A stretch of 64,000 bases of DNA from Ruania alba. Lineage in GTDB: Bacteria; Actinomycetota; Actinomycetes; Actinomycetales; Beutenbergiaceae. The notes below the pieces were generated by a model. It saw only the letters and a program-made list of their open reading frames with translations. It did no database searches and was not told where the DNA came from. Positions 25,618 to 34,074 of this stretch are shown one piece after another. The translations under genes and the position numbers were made by a program. The stretch is from the NCBI RefSeq assembly GCF_900105765.1, contig NZ_FNTX01000002.1, positions 1,116,001 to 1,180,000 of the forward strand. Direction: 5' to 3'. Positions within the stretch are counted from its first letter, which is position 1, and every line of letters begins with the position of its first letter.

Positions 25618-28600
25618 TCAGACCGCCGCGAGTGCTGTGCGCACCCGCTTGGCCGAGATCGGCTCGGCGGTGCCGAGCTGCTGGGCGAAGAAGCTCACCC
25701 GCAGCTCCTCCAGCTGCCAGCGCACGTGCTCCAGCCGGGCGGTGCGCACCGGGTCGCCGTCCGTGCTGCGGCGGGCCGCCCACCACGCGTCGGACAGCTC
25801 GCTCAGCTGCCAGGCCAGGTCGGCATCGCGGCGGGGGTTGTCCGCGGCCTTCTGCAGGCGCACGACGGCGGCCCGCAGGTACCGAGGCAGGTGCGGCAGC
25901 CGGTCGGTCGGCGTGCTGGTGAGGAAGCCGGGGCCGATGAGTGCCTGCTGCTGATCCCGTACGTCCGTGAGCACATCGAGCAGGGCCATCGAGGTGGTCG
26001 CCTTGATGCAGCCGTCCAGCTCGCGCGAGAGAGTGAGGATCTCTGCGGCGAGTGCCGCGATCCGGTGCGCCTCGTCCTCCAGGCCGTCTCGCAGCCTGGC
26101 AACGAGCTGTTCGAACTCGTCCCGACGGCGCACGGTCGCCAGGTCCGTGCCGGCGGTGAGGCCGCCGATGGCGGCCAGCTGCAGGTCGCTCACCAGGGCC
26201 TCGGTGCTCGGGTACGGGCTGGCCGCCAGTGCCAGGGATTGCGCCGAGCTCCACCGGGAGGTGACCCGGTTCGTGGCCAGCGCGAGCCGGTCCAGCAGCA
26301 GCGCCCGGACCCCGGCTCGGTGGGCCACGGCCTGGTGGGCTGAATCGGTCAGCACCCGCAACCCCACTCCGCGAGTGCGGGCCTTCTCGCTCACCTGCTG
26401 AGACTTAGCCGAAATCGCCCGCACTCGCTCGTCAACGAGTGCGGGATATCCGCGGACCTCGAGCCCGCCGGGCCCTGTCGAGGTCACCGAGGTGGGGATG
26501 TGGTCCAGCGAGGGCCAGTCGGTCAGGCCGGACTCCTCGGCGAGCCCGGGCGTCAGTCCGGTGAGGTCCGAGCCGGCCCCGCTGCCCGAGCCGGCCCCGC
26601 TGCCCGAGCCGGCGCCACGGCTCGGTTCCTTCGGCACCGGGCCCCGCGCCTGGCTGAGCGCACCGCGCACGGCGGAACGGACGGCGTCGGCGGACTCCCG
26701 GGCGAGCCGGCGCTGCAGCTGCGCCAGATCGTTCCCGGTGCCCATCACGGCACCGCGCTCTCCATGCACCTGGAACGTCATCTGCAGGTGCGGCGGCACC
26801 CGGCTGGCATCCACATCGCCCGGGGTCACGGTCACCTCACGCATCTCGGCCACGCACCTGGCGAAGGCATCCAGGAAGGAGGGTGCGCCGTCGGGGGCCG
26901 GTGCCACCTCGGCCCACTCCGGCAGGCGCGCCACCGCCTCACGGGCTACATCGGGGGCGGGTACGAGGTTGCGGCGCAGCGGTTTGGGCAGGGCGCGGAT
27001 GGTCGCGACCACGAGCTCGTCCACCAGGCCGGGCACCAACCAGTCGAAGCCGTCCGGGCGTACCTGGTGCAGCACCGCGATCGGGATGTGCACCGTGACG
27101 CCGTCACTCTCGGTGCCCGGTTCGAACTGGTAGCTCAGCGGCAGGGTGAGATCGCCCTGGTGCCAGGTGTCCGGGAAGGCATCAGCGTCCAGCTGCTCCT
27201 GCTCGGGGATGAGCAGCTCCATGGTGAAGTCGAGCAGGTCCGGGGACTCGTGCCGGGCCTTCTTCCACCAGGAATCAAAATGCCGAGCAGTGACGACCTC
27301 CCCGGGGATGCGGGCGTCGTAGAAGTCGTAGATGCCCTGATCGTCGATGAGCAGGTCGTGCCGGCGCTCGCGGGCAGCCACGGCCTCAGCCTCGGCAAGC
27401 AGCTCGGCGTTGGCGGCCACGAAGGCGTGCCGGCTGCGCCAGTCGCCCTCCACCAGGGCGCGGCGGATGAACGTGTCCCGAGCCTCGACGGGGTCCACCC
27501 GCGCCAACGGGACCGCCCGCTCGGCCACGATCGGCACCCCGTACAGGAGCACCTTCTCCTTGACCATCGCCGCCCCCTGCTTGGCGGACCAGTACGGCTC
27601 GGCGTGCACCCGCTTGACCAGGTGCTCGGCGAGCGGTTCGGCCCACTCGGGCTTGATCCGGGCGACGGTGCGCGCGAACAGGCGGGAGGTCTCCACCAGC
27701 TCGCCGGCCATCACCCACGCGGGGTTCTTCTTCGCCAGGTGGGAGCCGGGGAAGATCACGAACCGGGTGCCGCGCGCGCCGGCGTACTCGCGGCGGCGCT
27801 CGTCCCAGGAGCCGATCTGGGAGAGCAGGCCGGCGAGGAGGGAGATGTGGATGGCGTCGGCGTTCTTCTCGGCCTGTTCTTTGGTCTGCTCGCTCGGGTC
27901 GTGCCGCTCGTGCCCCAGCGGAAGCCCCAGCTGCTTCACCATCTGACGCAGTTGGCTGTGCACGTCCTGCCACTCCCGGATCCGCAGGAAGTGCAGGTAC
28001 TCGGCCTTGCACTGGCGCCGGAATGCCGAGGAGGAGAGGTCGCGCTGCTGCTCGCTCAGGTACCGCCACAGGTTCAGGATCGCGAGGAAATCGGACGTCG
28101 GATCGGCGAACCGGCGGTGCTTCTCGTCCGCCGCCTGCTGCGCCTCGGCCGGGCGCTCGCGCACGTCCTGCACCGACAGGCCCGCCACGATCACCATCAC
28201 CTCGCGCAGGCAGCCCTGCGTCGCGGCCTCGACGATCATCCGGCCCATCCGGGGGTCGATCGGAAGCTGCGCGAGCTGGCGGCCGGTGCGGGTCAGGCGA
28301 CTCATGCCGCCGTCCGCGGTCGGTTCGATCGCACCCAGTTCGTGCAGCAGCTGGACGCCATCGCGGATGGCGCGCGAGTCAGGGGAGTCGAGGAAGTTGA
28401 ACCGGGTGATCTCGCCGAGACCGGCGGCGGCCATCTGCAGGATCACCGAGGCGAGCGAGGTGCGCAGGATCTCCGGTTCGGTGAACTCTGGGCGGCCGTC
28501 GTAGTCCCGGGCCGAGTAGAGCCGGATGCAGATGCCGTCGGCCACGCGCCCGCACCGGCCGGCACGCTGGTTGGCGCTGGCCTGGCTCACCGGTTCGATC

Positions 28601-29850
28601 GGCAGGCGTTGCACCTTGGTGCGGTTGGAGTACCGGGAGATCCGGGCGGTGCCGGTGTCGATCACGTACCGGATGCCCGGCACGGTCAGGGAGGTCTCGG
28701 CCACGTTCGTGGCGATCACGATGCGGCGGGTGGTGTGCTTCTCGAACACCCGGTGCTGCTCGGCTGCTGAGAGCCGTGCGTAGAGGGGCACCACCTCGAC
28801 GGCGTCGGCGGCGTGGGCGGAGGACCTCACCATCCCGGCCTTGACGTACCGGTGCCCGAAGTGGGAGGCGAGCGCGTCGGTGGCGTCGCGGATCTCCCGC
28901 TCACCGGAGCAGAACACCAGGATGTCGCCCGGGCCGGCGGCCATCAGCTCATCGGCGGCGAGGCAGATCCCGGTGGACTGGTCGATGGCCTCGTCGCCGT
29001 TGGTGACCCCCTGCTCGGGTGGGCCGCCGGGAGAGGAGGCTTCGCCGTCGGGGTCCTCCAGATCGGGGACCAACGGCCGGTACCGCACCTCGACCGGGTA
29101 GGTGCGCCCGGACACCTCGATCACCGGAACCTCGCCGGCGGTCGTGCTGAAGTACTCCGCGAACCGCTCCGAGTCGATCGTGGCCGAGGTGACGATCACC
29201 TTCAGGTCGGGCCGCTGGGGGAGCAGCTGGTGCAGGTAACCGAGCAGGAAATCGATGTTCAGGGAACGCTCGTGCGCCTCGTCCACGATGATCGTGTCGT
29301 ACCGGTGCAGCAGCGGGTCGCGCTGGATCTCGGCGAGCAGGATGCCGTCGGTCATCACCTTCACGAGCGTGGTCGGCGAGACCTGGTCGGTGAACCGCAC
29401 CTGGTAGCCGACCACGCCGCCGAGCTCGACGGAGAGTTCTTCGCTGAGCCGCTCGGCCACCGTGCGGGCGGCGATCCGGCGCGGTTGGGTGTGCCCGATG
29501 GTGCCGTGGATCCCGCGCCCGAGCTCCAGGCAGATCTTCGGGATCTGGGTGGTCTTTCCGGATCCGGTGGCCCCGGCCACGATGACCACCTGGTGGTCGC
29601 GGATGGCGGCGGCGATGTCCTCGGCGCGGGCGGAGACGGGGAGCTGGGCTGGATAGGAGATGGCCGGGCGGGCGGCTTCCCGTTTCGCGATCAACTCCGG
29701 CGACGGCGGCCGGTAGCCCTGGCGCTTCGGGTTCGGCCTGCGCTTGGGGTCGCCCGAGCGGCCACGGCGGGGGTTGCCAGAGTGACCGCGGCGCCTCGGC
29801 TGGTGATTCGGGCGCTCCCGGTGCTCGGGGCGGGGGTTGGTCTCGCTCAC
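25618..29850 (-). CDS. hrpA: ATP-dependent RNA helicase HrpA
   Basis: This DEAH-box helicase of about 1410 aa unwinds RNA and, in other bacteria, acts on mRNA and stalled ribosomes. Motifs in order: Walker A GATGSGKTTQ (about residue 92), DEAHERS (near 193), SATIDSERF, and QRAGRCGRVADG (motif VI), then HA2, OB-fold and a DUF3418 C-terminal region. A basic, disordered head of about 60 residues precedes them. GTG 29850 was chosen because ATG 29943 would place the start 11 bp from the divergent lipoprotein start; ATG 29943 remains possible. Near the C-terminal third, a 56-bp palindromic repeat adds about 19 residues in frame, and a short Gly-Ser-Ala-Gly repeat lies just before it. Confidence 0.92.
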   Translation of the reverse strand: MSETNPRPEHRERPNHQPRRRGHSGNPRRGRSGDPKRRPNPKRQGYRPPSPELIAKREAARPAISYPAQLPVSARAEDIAAAIRDHQVVIVAGATGSGKTTQIPKICLELGRGIHGTIGHTQPRRIAARTVAERLSEELSVELGGVVGYQVRFTDQVSPTTLVKVMTDGILLAEIQRDPLLHRYDTIIVDEAHERSLNIDFLLGYLHQLLPQRPDLKVIVTSATIDSERFAEYFSTTAGEVPVIEVSGRTYPVEVRYRPLVPDLEDPDGEASSPGGPPEQGVTNGDEAIDQSTGICLAADELMAAGPGDILVFCSGEREIRDATDALASHFGHRYVKAGMVRSSAHAADAVEVVPLYARLSAAEQHRVFEKHTTRRIVIATNVAETSLTVPGIRYVIDTGTARISRYSNRTKVQRLPIEPVSQASANQRAGRCGRVADGICIRLYSARDYDGRPEFTEPEILRTSLASVILQMAAAGLGEITRFNFLDSPDSRAIRDGVQLLHELGAIEPTADGGMSRLTRTGRQLAQLPIDPRMGRMIVEAATQGCLREVMVIVAGLSVQDVRERPAEAQQAADEKHRRFADPTSDFLAILNLWRYLSEQQRDLSSSAFRRQCKAEYLHFLRIREWQDVHSQLRQMVKQLGLPLGHERHDPSEQTKEQAEKNADAIHISLLAGLLSQIGSWDERRREYAGARGTRFVIFPGSHLAKKNPAWVMAGELVETSRLFARTVARIKPEWAEPLAEHLVKRVHAEPYWSAKQGAAMVKEKVLLYGVPIVAERAVPLARVDPVEARDTFIRRALVEGDWRSRHAFVAANAELLAEAEAVAARERRHDLLIDDQGIYDFYDARIPGEVVTARHFDSWWKKARHESPDLLDFTMELLIPEQEQLDADAFPDTWHQGDLTLPLSYQFEPGTESDGVTVHIPIAVLHQVRPDGFDWLVPGLVDELVVATIRALPKPLRRNLVPAPDVAREAVARLPEWAEVAPAPDGAPSFLDAFARCVAEMREVTVTPGDVDASRVPPHLQMTFQVHGERGAVMGTGNDLAQLQRRLARESADAVRSAVRGALSQARGPVPKEPSRGAGSGSGAGSGSGAGSDLTGLTPGLAEESGLTDWPSLDHIPTSVTSTGPGGLEVRGYPALVDERVRAISAKSQQVSEKARTRGVGLRVLTDSAHQAVAHRAGVRALLLDRLALATNRVTSRWSSAQSLALAASPYPSTEALVSDLQLAAIGGLTAGTDLATVRRRDEFEQLVARLRDGLEDEAHRIAALAAEILTLSRELDGCIKATTSMALLDVLTDVRDQQQALIGPGFLTSTPTDRLPHLPRYLRAAVVRLQKAADNPRRDADLAWQLSELSDAWWAARRSTDGDPVRTARLEHVRWQLEELRVSFFAQQLGTAEPISAKRVRTALAAV
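26372..26427 (-). repeat. 56-bp palindromic repeat, copy inside hrpA
   Basis: The element has perfect 11-bp inverted ends, CGAGTGCGGGC (26372-26382) and GCCCGCACTCG (26417-26427). Read on the minus strand it matches 32812-32867 at 44 of 56 positions with no gaps. It is in frame in hrpA and encodes the stretch RVRAISAKSQQVSEKARTR. An extra arm, CGAGTGCGGG at 26436-26445, can form a second hairpin with 26418-26427 (8-nt loop). Confidence 0.8.
26574..26616. repeat. Short tandem repeat in hrpA coding a Gly/Ser/Ala linker
   Basis: About 2.5 copies of an 18-bp unit (GAGCCGGCCCCGCTGCCC in plus orientation) encode a GSGSGAGSGSGAG-type flexible linker. Copy number may vary between strains. Confidence 0.7.
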
Positions 29851-29942
29851 TCGTTCGCTGGCTCGGGTCGGCGGGTCGGGCGTGATCCATTGTCGCTGAC
29901 GGGGGCGAGTGTTTTGTCTGAAGGATCGACGCTTGCGTGTCA

Positions 29943-29948
29943 TACCGT
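29943..29948 (+). promoter_or_regulatory. -10 box of a leaderless promoter
   Basis: TACCGT ends 6 nt before ATG 29955, which fits a leaderless lipoprotein mRNA. Confidence 0.45.
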
Positions 29949-29954
29949 GGCCCG

Positions 29955-31472
29955 ATGAAGAAGCTCGCCGTACAGGCTCTCGCCGCATGCCTGCTGCTCG
30001 CGGCCTGCACCTCCGAACCGGACGAGCCCACCGGGACTGACCAGACCGGAGCCGGTGAGCACGAGGATGCCGAGAGCGTGGACCCGGAAGCCTCGGTCGC
30101 CCAGGTGGAGATCGGGCTGGGCCCGGCCACCGTGACCGCCGACGTGCTCCCGCTGGAGCGCACCGATGCCGGCTTGGTGCTCACCCTCGACATGACGGCG
30201 GACGACCCGGCCGAGGTGACCGACCGGGGAATCGTCCGCGCCCTGAGGGCACCGTGGGCGAGTCGAAGCGGCACCAGCTTCCAGGACTGGGTGGGCCTCC
30301 GCCTGCTCGACCTGCCCGACGAGGAGGCCGTCGCACCCGCCCTCGACGCCAGTGACGAGACGATCTTTGTCTCCGCCGAGAACGCCGACGGCTCGGAACG
30401 CCTGCAGGTGCTCTACGGCGATCCCGGTGCCGATGCGCTCACGCTGTTCGTCCCCCAGGGCGGGCTGGTGGAAGACATCCCGGTCATCGACGCCGAGGTG
30501 CCCGCCGCCGGTGGCGACGAGGAACTCCCGATCGACGACGTCGCCTCCGCCGACGTGGCCTCGCTCTCGGAGTTCTCGGTGGACATGGTCACCACCACCC
30601 GCACCGAGCGCAGCGACCAGTCCCTGACTATCGCACTCGGCTCAGACGTGCTCTTCGACGTGGACTCCGCCGAACTCACAGACGACGCGCTCGCGGTGAT
30701 CGAGACAGCCGCCGCAGACGTGCAGGAGCGCGAGCCCGGACCCGTCCAGGTGATCGGCCACACCGACAACCGGGACTCCGATGCGCACAATCAGGACCTC
30801 TCCGAACGGCGGGCCGCGGCCGTCGCCGAGACGCTGGAAGACCTGATCGACACCGAGGTCTATCCGCTCGAGGTGTCCGGACGTGGCGAGACCGAACCGG
30901 TGGCGGACAACTCCTCCTCGAGCGGCCGAGCCGCGAACCGACGGGTGGAGCTCGTCGTGGAGACACCCGCCTCCGCCGAGGTGGTCGAGGCCACCGAACC
31001 GATCGAGTTCGAGGGACTGGAGGCCACCGGTGCCGAGGGCATCGAGTGGGAGGTGGGCAACCGCAGCTTCCTGATCCAGGCGCCCACCGCCAGGATCGTG
31101 GACGACCACCTGGTGGTGGAGCTGCACACCACCGCCACCGACGATGCGGTCGACTCCGTGGCCGGCCCGGCCGTGTACCAAGGAACGTTCGCCGGCCCCG
31201 CGGGGCTGGACACGTTGCGCACGATGGCGGGGGTCGCCGTCATGAACGGCAGCACGGCAACCATCCCGGCACTGCACGGGGCCTCACCTGCGCAACCGGA
31301 CGCCGTCGTGCCTCTGACGGACCTGGCCACCTTCTCCCGGCTGGACGGCGGAGACACCCGGACCTCGGTGCTGATCTACCCCGCCGGACTGGCCGTGCAG
31401 GACACCGTGACCGTTCAGCTCGTGAACCCCCACGACGAGGCGTGGCGGCTCACCGATATCGCCATCGAGTAG
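29955..31472 (+). CDS. OmpA-domain lipoprotein
   Basis: The 505-aa protein has a signal peptide with lipobox Cys18 (LLAAC) and an acidic linker. After a domain of about 200 residues I do not recognise, an OmpA-like peptidoglycan-binding domain follows (about residues 225-340: FDVDSAELTDDALAVI, VIGHTDNRDSD, NQDLSERRAAAV, NRRVELVVE). A further 150-residue C-terminal domain is unassigned. In Gram-positives such proteins likely tether the membrane to the wall. ATG 29955 gives the clean signal peptide; the earlier in-frame start at 29937 overlaps the proposed -10 box. It diverges from hrpA and is followed by the efflux pump on the same strand. Confidence 0.88.
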   Translation: MKKLAVQALAACLLLAACTSEPDEPTGTDQTGAGEHEDAESVDPEASVAQVEIGLGPATVTADVLPLERTDAGLVLTLDMTADDPAEVTDRGIVRALRAPWASRSGTSFQDWVGLRLLDLPDEEAVAPALDASDETIFVSAENADGSERLQVLYGDPGADALTLFVPQGGLVEDIPVIDAEVPAAGGDEELPIDDVASADVASLSEFSVDMVTTTRTERSDQSLTIALGSDVLFDVDSAELTDDALAVIETAAADVQEREPGPVQVIGHTDNRDSDAHNQDLSERRAAAVAETLEDLIDTEVYPLEVSGRGETEPVADNSSSSGRAANRRVELVVETPASAEVVEATEPIEFEGLEATGAEGIEWEVGNRSFLIQAPTARIVDDHLVVELHTTATDDAVDSVAGPAVYQGTFAGPAGLDTLRTMAGVAVMNGSTATIPALHGASPAQPDAVVPLTDLATFSRLDGGDTRTSVLIYPAGLAVQDTVTVQLVNPHDEAWRLTDIAIE

Positions 31473-31568
31473 CAGCGCGCCATCCACTGTGACCCATGCC
31501 ACAGCCAGATCGACGTCGGATTTCGCTGGGAGGGGAACAGGGGCGGCGGGGCCGGTGTTGCCGCCGTT

Positions 31569-32834
31569 ATGAGTTTCCCTGCGCCGACCCGGGAGCGCCT
31601 CGGGTTCGGCTTCGTGCTGCTGCTGTCCGCGCTGGTCGCCATCGGCCCGTTGACCATCGACCTGTACCTCGCTGCCTTCCCGCAGATCGTCACCGATCTG
31701 GACACCTCCCCGGCGAAGGTGCAGCTGACGATGACGGCCACCCTGGCCGGCCTCGCGGTGGGGCAGCTGGTGATCGGCTCGCTCTCGGACTCCTACGGCC
31801 GGCGCCGGCCGTTGCTGATCGCGCTGGCGGTGTACGTGCTCTCCTCGCTCGCGATCATCGGCGTGCAGAACGTGGAGGCGCTGACCCTCCTGCGGGTGGT
31901 GCAGGGCCTCACCGGCGGCGCCGGCATGGTGCTCGCGCTGGCCGTCGTGCGGGACCGGTTCGGCGGGATGGGCATCGGCACGGTGATCTCCCGGCTGATG
32001 CTGGTGGTGGGCGTGGCCCCGATCCTGGCGCCGACGCTCGGTGCCCAGATTCTGCGCTTCGGCAGCTGGCGCATGATGTTCGGGGTGCTCGCCGTGTTCG
32101 GGGTACTGATGCTGGTCGTGGCGTGGGTGTTCCTCAAGGAGTCGTTGCCGCGGGAGCGCCGCCGGAGCAGCGGGATCGGTGCCGCGCTCGCCTCCTACCG
32201 GTCGCTGCTCACCGACTGGTCCTTCATCGGAGCGGTACTGATGGGCGCCTTCGCGATGGGGGCGATGTTCACCTACGTCTCCTCCTCCACGTTTGTGTTC
32301 CAGGAGGGCTTCGGGCTCACCGAGAGCCAGTTCGGCTACATCTTCGGTGCCGGTGCGCTGGCCGTCACCGCGGGTTCGCAGATCAACGGTGCGCTGGTAC
32401 GGCGGATGCGTCCGGAACGGATCGTGACGGCGGCCATCACCGTGGGCTGGCTGCTTACCCTGGCCCTGTTCGTGGTGACCCTGGTGGTGGCCGAGGGGGA
32501 AGGGTTCTGGCTGTTGCTGGCGCTGCTCGTGCCGACCCTGGGCACCGTGGGTTTCGTGATGCCGTCAGTGCCCGCGATCGTGCTGGAGCACAACGGCCAC
32601 CGGGCCGGGTCGGCCGCCGCCCTGAACGGGGCGATGGGTTTCGTGCTCGGTGCCCTGGTCTCCCCGGTGAGCGGGCTGCTCGGCGGGACCGCCCAGGCGA
32701 TGGCCGGGGTGATGGTCGGCGTCATGACCATCTCGGCGCTGTTGCTGGTGGCGGTGCGCAGGCAGTGGCGTCATCCTGTTCCGCCCGCGATCCCGGCCTC
32801 CTATGCCGCAGCGAGTGCGCGCGATCTCGCCTAA
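31569..32834 (+). CDS. MFS drug efflux transporter, Bcr/CflA family
   Basis: The 421-aa protein has 12 predicted membrane helices. The N-terminal PLTIDLYLAAFPQI and the loop GSLSDSYGRRRPLL (MFS motif A) are typical of Bcr/CflA drug:proton antiporters, which expel drugs or sulfonamide-type compounds. Start ATG 31569 follows closely on GCCGCCGTT with no obvious ribosome site. The last eight codons and the stop TAA (32832-32834) lie within a copy of the 56-bp palindromic repeat, so the repeat appears to define the C-terminus. It converges on the DnaJ-type gene. Confidence 0.9.
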   Translation: MSFPAPTRERLGFGFVLLLSALVAIGPLTIDLYLAAFPQIVTDLDTSPAKVQLTMTATLAGLAVGQLVIGSLSDSYGRRRPLLIALAVYVLSSLAIIGVQNVEALTLLRVVQGLTGGAGMVLALAVVRDRFGGMGIGTVISRLMLVVGVAPILAPTLGAQILRFGSWRMMFGVLAVFGVLMLVVAWVFLKESLPRERRRSSGIGAALASYRSLLTDWSFIGAVLMGAFAMGAMFTYVSSSTFVFQEGFGLTESQFGYIFGAGALAVTAGSQINGALVRRMRPERIVTAAITVGWLLTLALFVVTLVVAEGEGFWLLLALLVPTLGTVGFVMPSVPAIVLEHNGHRAGSAAALNGAMGFVLGALVSPVSGLLGGTAQAMAGVMVGVMTISALLLVAVRRQWRHPVPPAIPASYAAASARDLA

Positions 32835-32867
32835 ATCTCACTGAGTGAGCGAGATTGACCGCACTGG
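32812..32867 (+). repeat. 56-bp palindromic repeat, copy at the 3' end of the efflux gene
   Basis: It aligns without gaps to 26372-26427 (minus strand) at 44 of 56 positions. Arms CGAGTGCG and CCGCACT flank an inner dyad AATCTC...GAGATT (32834-32839 and 32850-32855). It spans the stop codon of the efflux gene and could also act as a transcription terminator between convergent genes. Confidence 0.8.
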
Positions 32868-32934
32868 CGGTGAGGTTCGTCGCCGACGCTCGCTTCTTCC
32901 TCGGCAGACGGGGTAGACGGGGCCGGCCGTGGGC

Positions 32935-33996
32935 TCACGCGAACCGAATCGCCTGGTGCAGCCGGGTGCGCTGGTCGAAGATCTGGTCCTCAGCAACGAT
33001 CGGCACACCGGGCAGGCCGACGGTGAGCGTGCCCGCGAGGGCGCTGCGGCGGATCGCGAACCGGGGTACCCCGCGGCTGCCGCCCAGCGGGACGGCCATG
33101 GCCTCGAGCTGAGAGTCCTCGAGCACCAGCAGCAGCGCCGAGTGTCGTACGCCCCAGCTGCGGGTGACCCGAGCGCGCCGGGTGAGTGCCTTGACCGGCC
33201 GCTCCCCGGCAGCGAGCCCCTCGCTGACCAGCTCCTTGCCCTTGCGCCGCACGGGCGCTCCCCAGTCCTCCGACTGCGCGACGATCAGCCCGGTCGGGCC
33301 CAGGATCACATGGTCGAGCTTGGCCGGGTCGGTCCGGGGGGCACCGGCGTCGCGGCTCCACCCCTCGTGACCGCGAGCAGTGGCGACGTCGTGCCAGATC
33401 GTGAACGCCGAGCCCAAGGTGGCGAGCTCCCGGGCGGTGGCCTCCTCCGCACGCGCATCGGCGAGGGCGTGCCGGATCTCCCGCGGGGCACGGGCGACCA
33501 AGGTGGCGTCGTACGGATCGGGGATGTCCACCCCGCGGCCCACCCATTCGCGTAACAGGGTCAGGTACCGCTCTCGGGACCATCCGCCGGGGTGTCCGTG
33601 GCTACGGGCCTTCGGGCGGGGGCGAGCCTCGCCCGAGGTGCGCCCCGCCGTCCAGACCCGAGGGCCGTCGTCGGGCGTGCTCGCCGACGGAGCGGGCGAG
33701 GCGCTCCTGGACCGGTCCGTGGGGCGGGTGGTGCGCGCCGAGCGCGCGTCATAGGCGCGACGTGCCGCGGGTGTGCCCACCAGCTCCCACGCCTGCTGCA
33801 CCTGATGGAACCCGTCGGCGCTGCCGCCGGTATCAGGGTGCGTCTCCCGCAACCGACGGCGGTAGGCACGCCGGAGCGTCTCGGCGGGTGCGTCGCGGGG
33901 CACCCCGAGGATCTCGTACGGCGTGCCGCCGGGGAGCGCGTCGGTCACCTGAGCAGGAGTCTTTCGGTGGGAGGCAGGAGAGCGTGCTGCACCCAC
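32935..33996 (-). CDS. DnaJ-domain protein with NERD-like C-terminal domain
   Basis: The 353-aa protein has a J-domain at about residues 24-85 (YEILGVPRDAPAETLRRAYRRRLRETHPDTGG, with the HPD triad that stimulates Hsp70). A disordered Ser/Pro/Arg linker follows, then a C-terminal domain with LDHVILGPTGLIVAQSEDW, which resembles the core of nuclease-related NERD domains. NERD function is not established; nuclease activity is only inferred. GTG 33996 is the farthest start; GTG 33948 (16 residues later) is an alternative just before the J-domain. It is a single gene between convergent and same-strand neighbours. Confidence 0.8.
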   Translation of the reverse strand: MGAARSPASHRKTPAQVTDALPGGTPYEILGVPRDAPAETLRRAYRRRLRETHPDTGGSADGFHQVQQAWELVGTPAARRAYDARSARTTRPTDRSRSASPAPSASTPDDGPRVWTAGRTSGEARPRPKARSHGHPGGWSRERYLTLLREWVGRGVDIPDPYDATLVARAPREIRHALADARAEEATARELATLGSAFTIWHDVATARGHEGWSRDAGAPRTDPAKLDHVILGPTGLIVAQSEDWGAPVRRKGKELVSEGLAAGERPVKALTRRARVTRSWGVRHSALLLVLEDSQLEAMAVPLGGSRGVPRFAIRRSALAGTLTVGLPGVPIVAEDQIFDQRTRLHQAIRFA

Positions 33997-34074
33997 GGTA
34001 CCCGCGCCAAGTAGCGGTTCGGGGCAGTTGCTGTGCGAGAACGTGTGGCTCGGCCGTGGCTAGATTCCCTCAGC

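Noticed and set aside
26418-26445. Intrinsic terminator inside hrpA
   Set aside because: The strong 10-bp hairpin is part of the palindromic repeat and lies mid-gene with no T run.
26500-28770. 756-codon plus-strand frame opposite hrpA
   Set aside because: Antisense shadow; all helicase motifs are on the minus strand.
31496-32848. 450-codon plus-strand frame over the efflux pump gene
   Set aside because: The Bcr/CflA-type frame at 31569 has clear membrane segments and family motifs; this one is a shadow rich in Arg, Gly and Pro.
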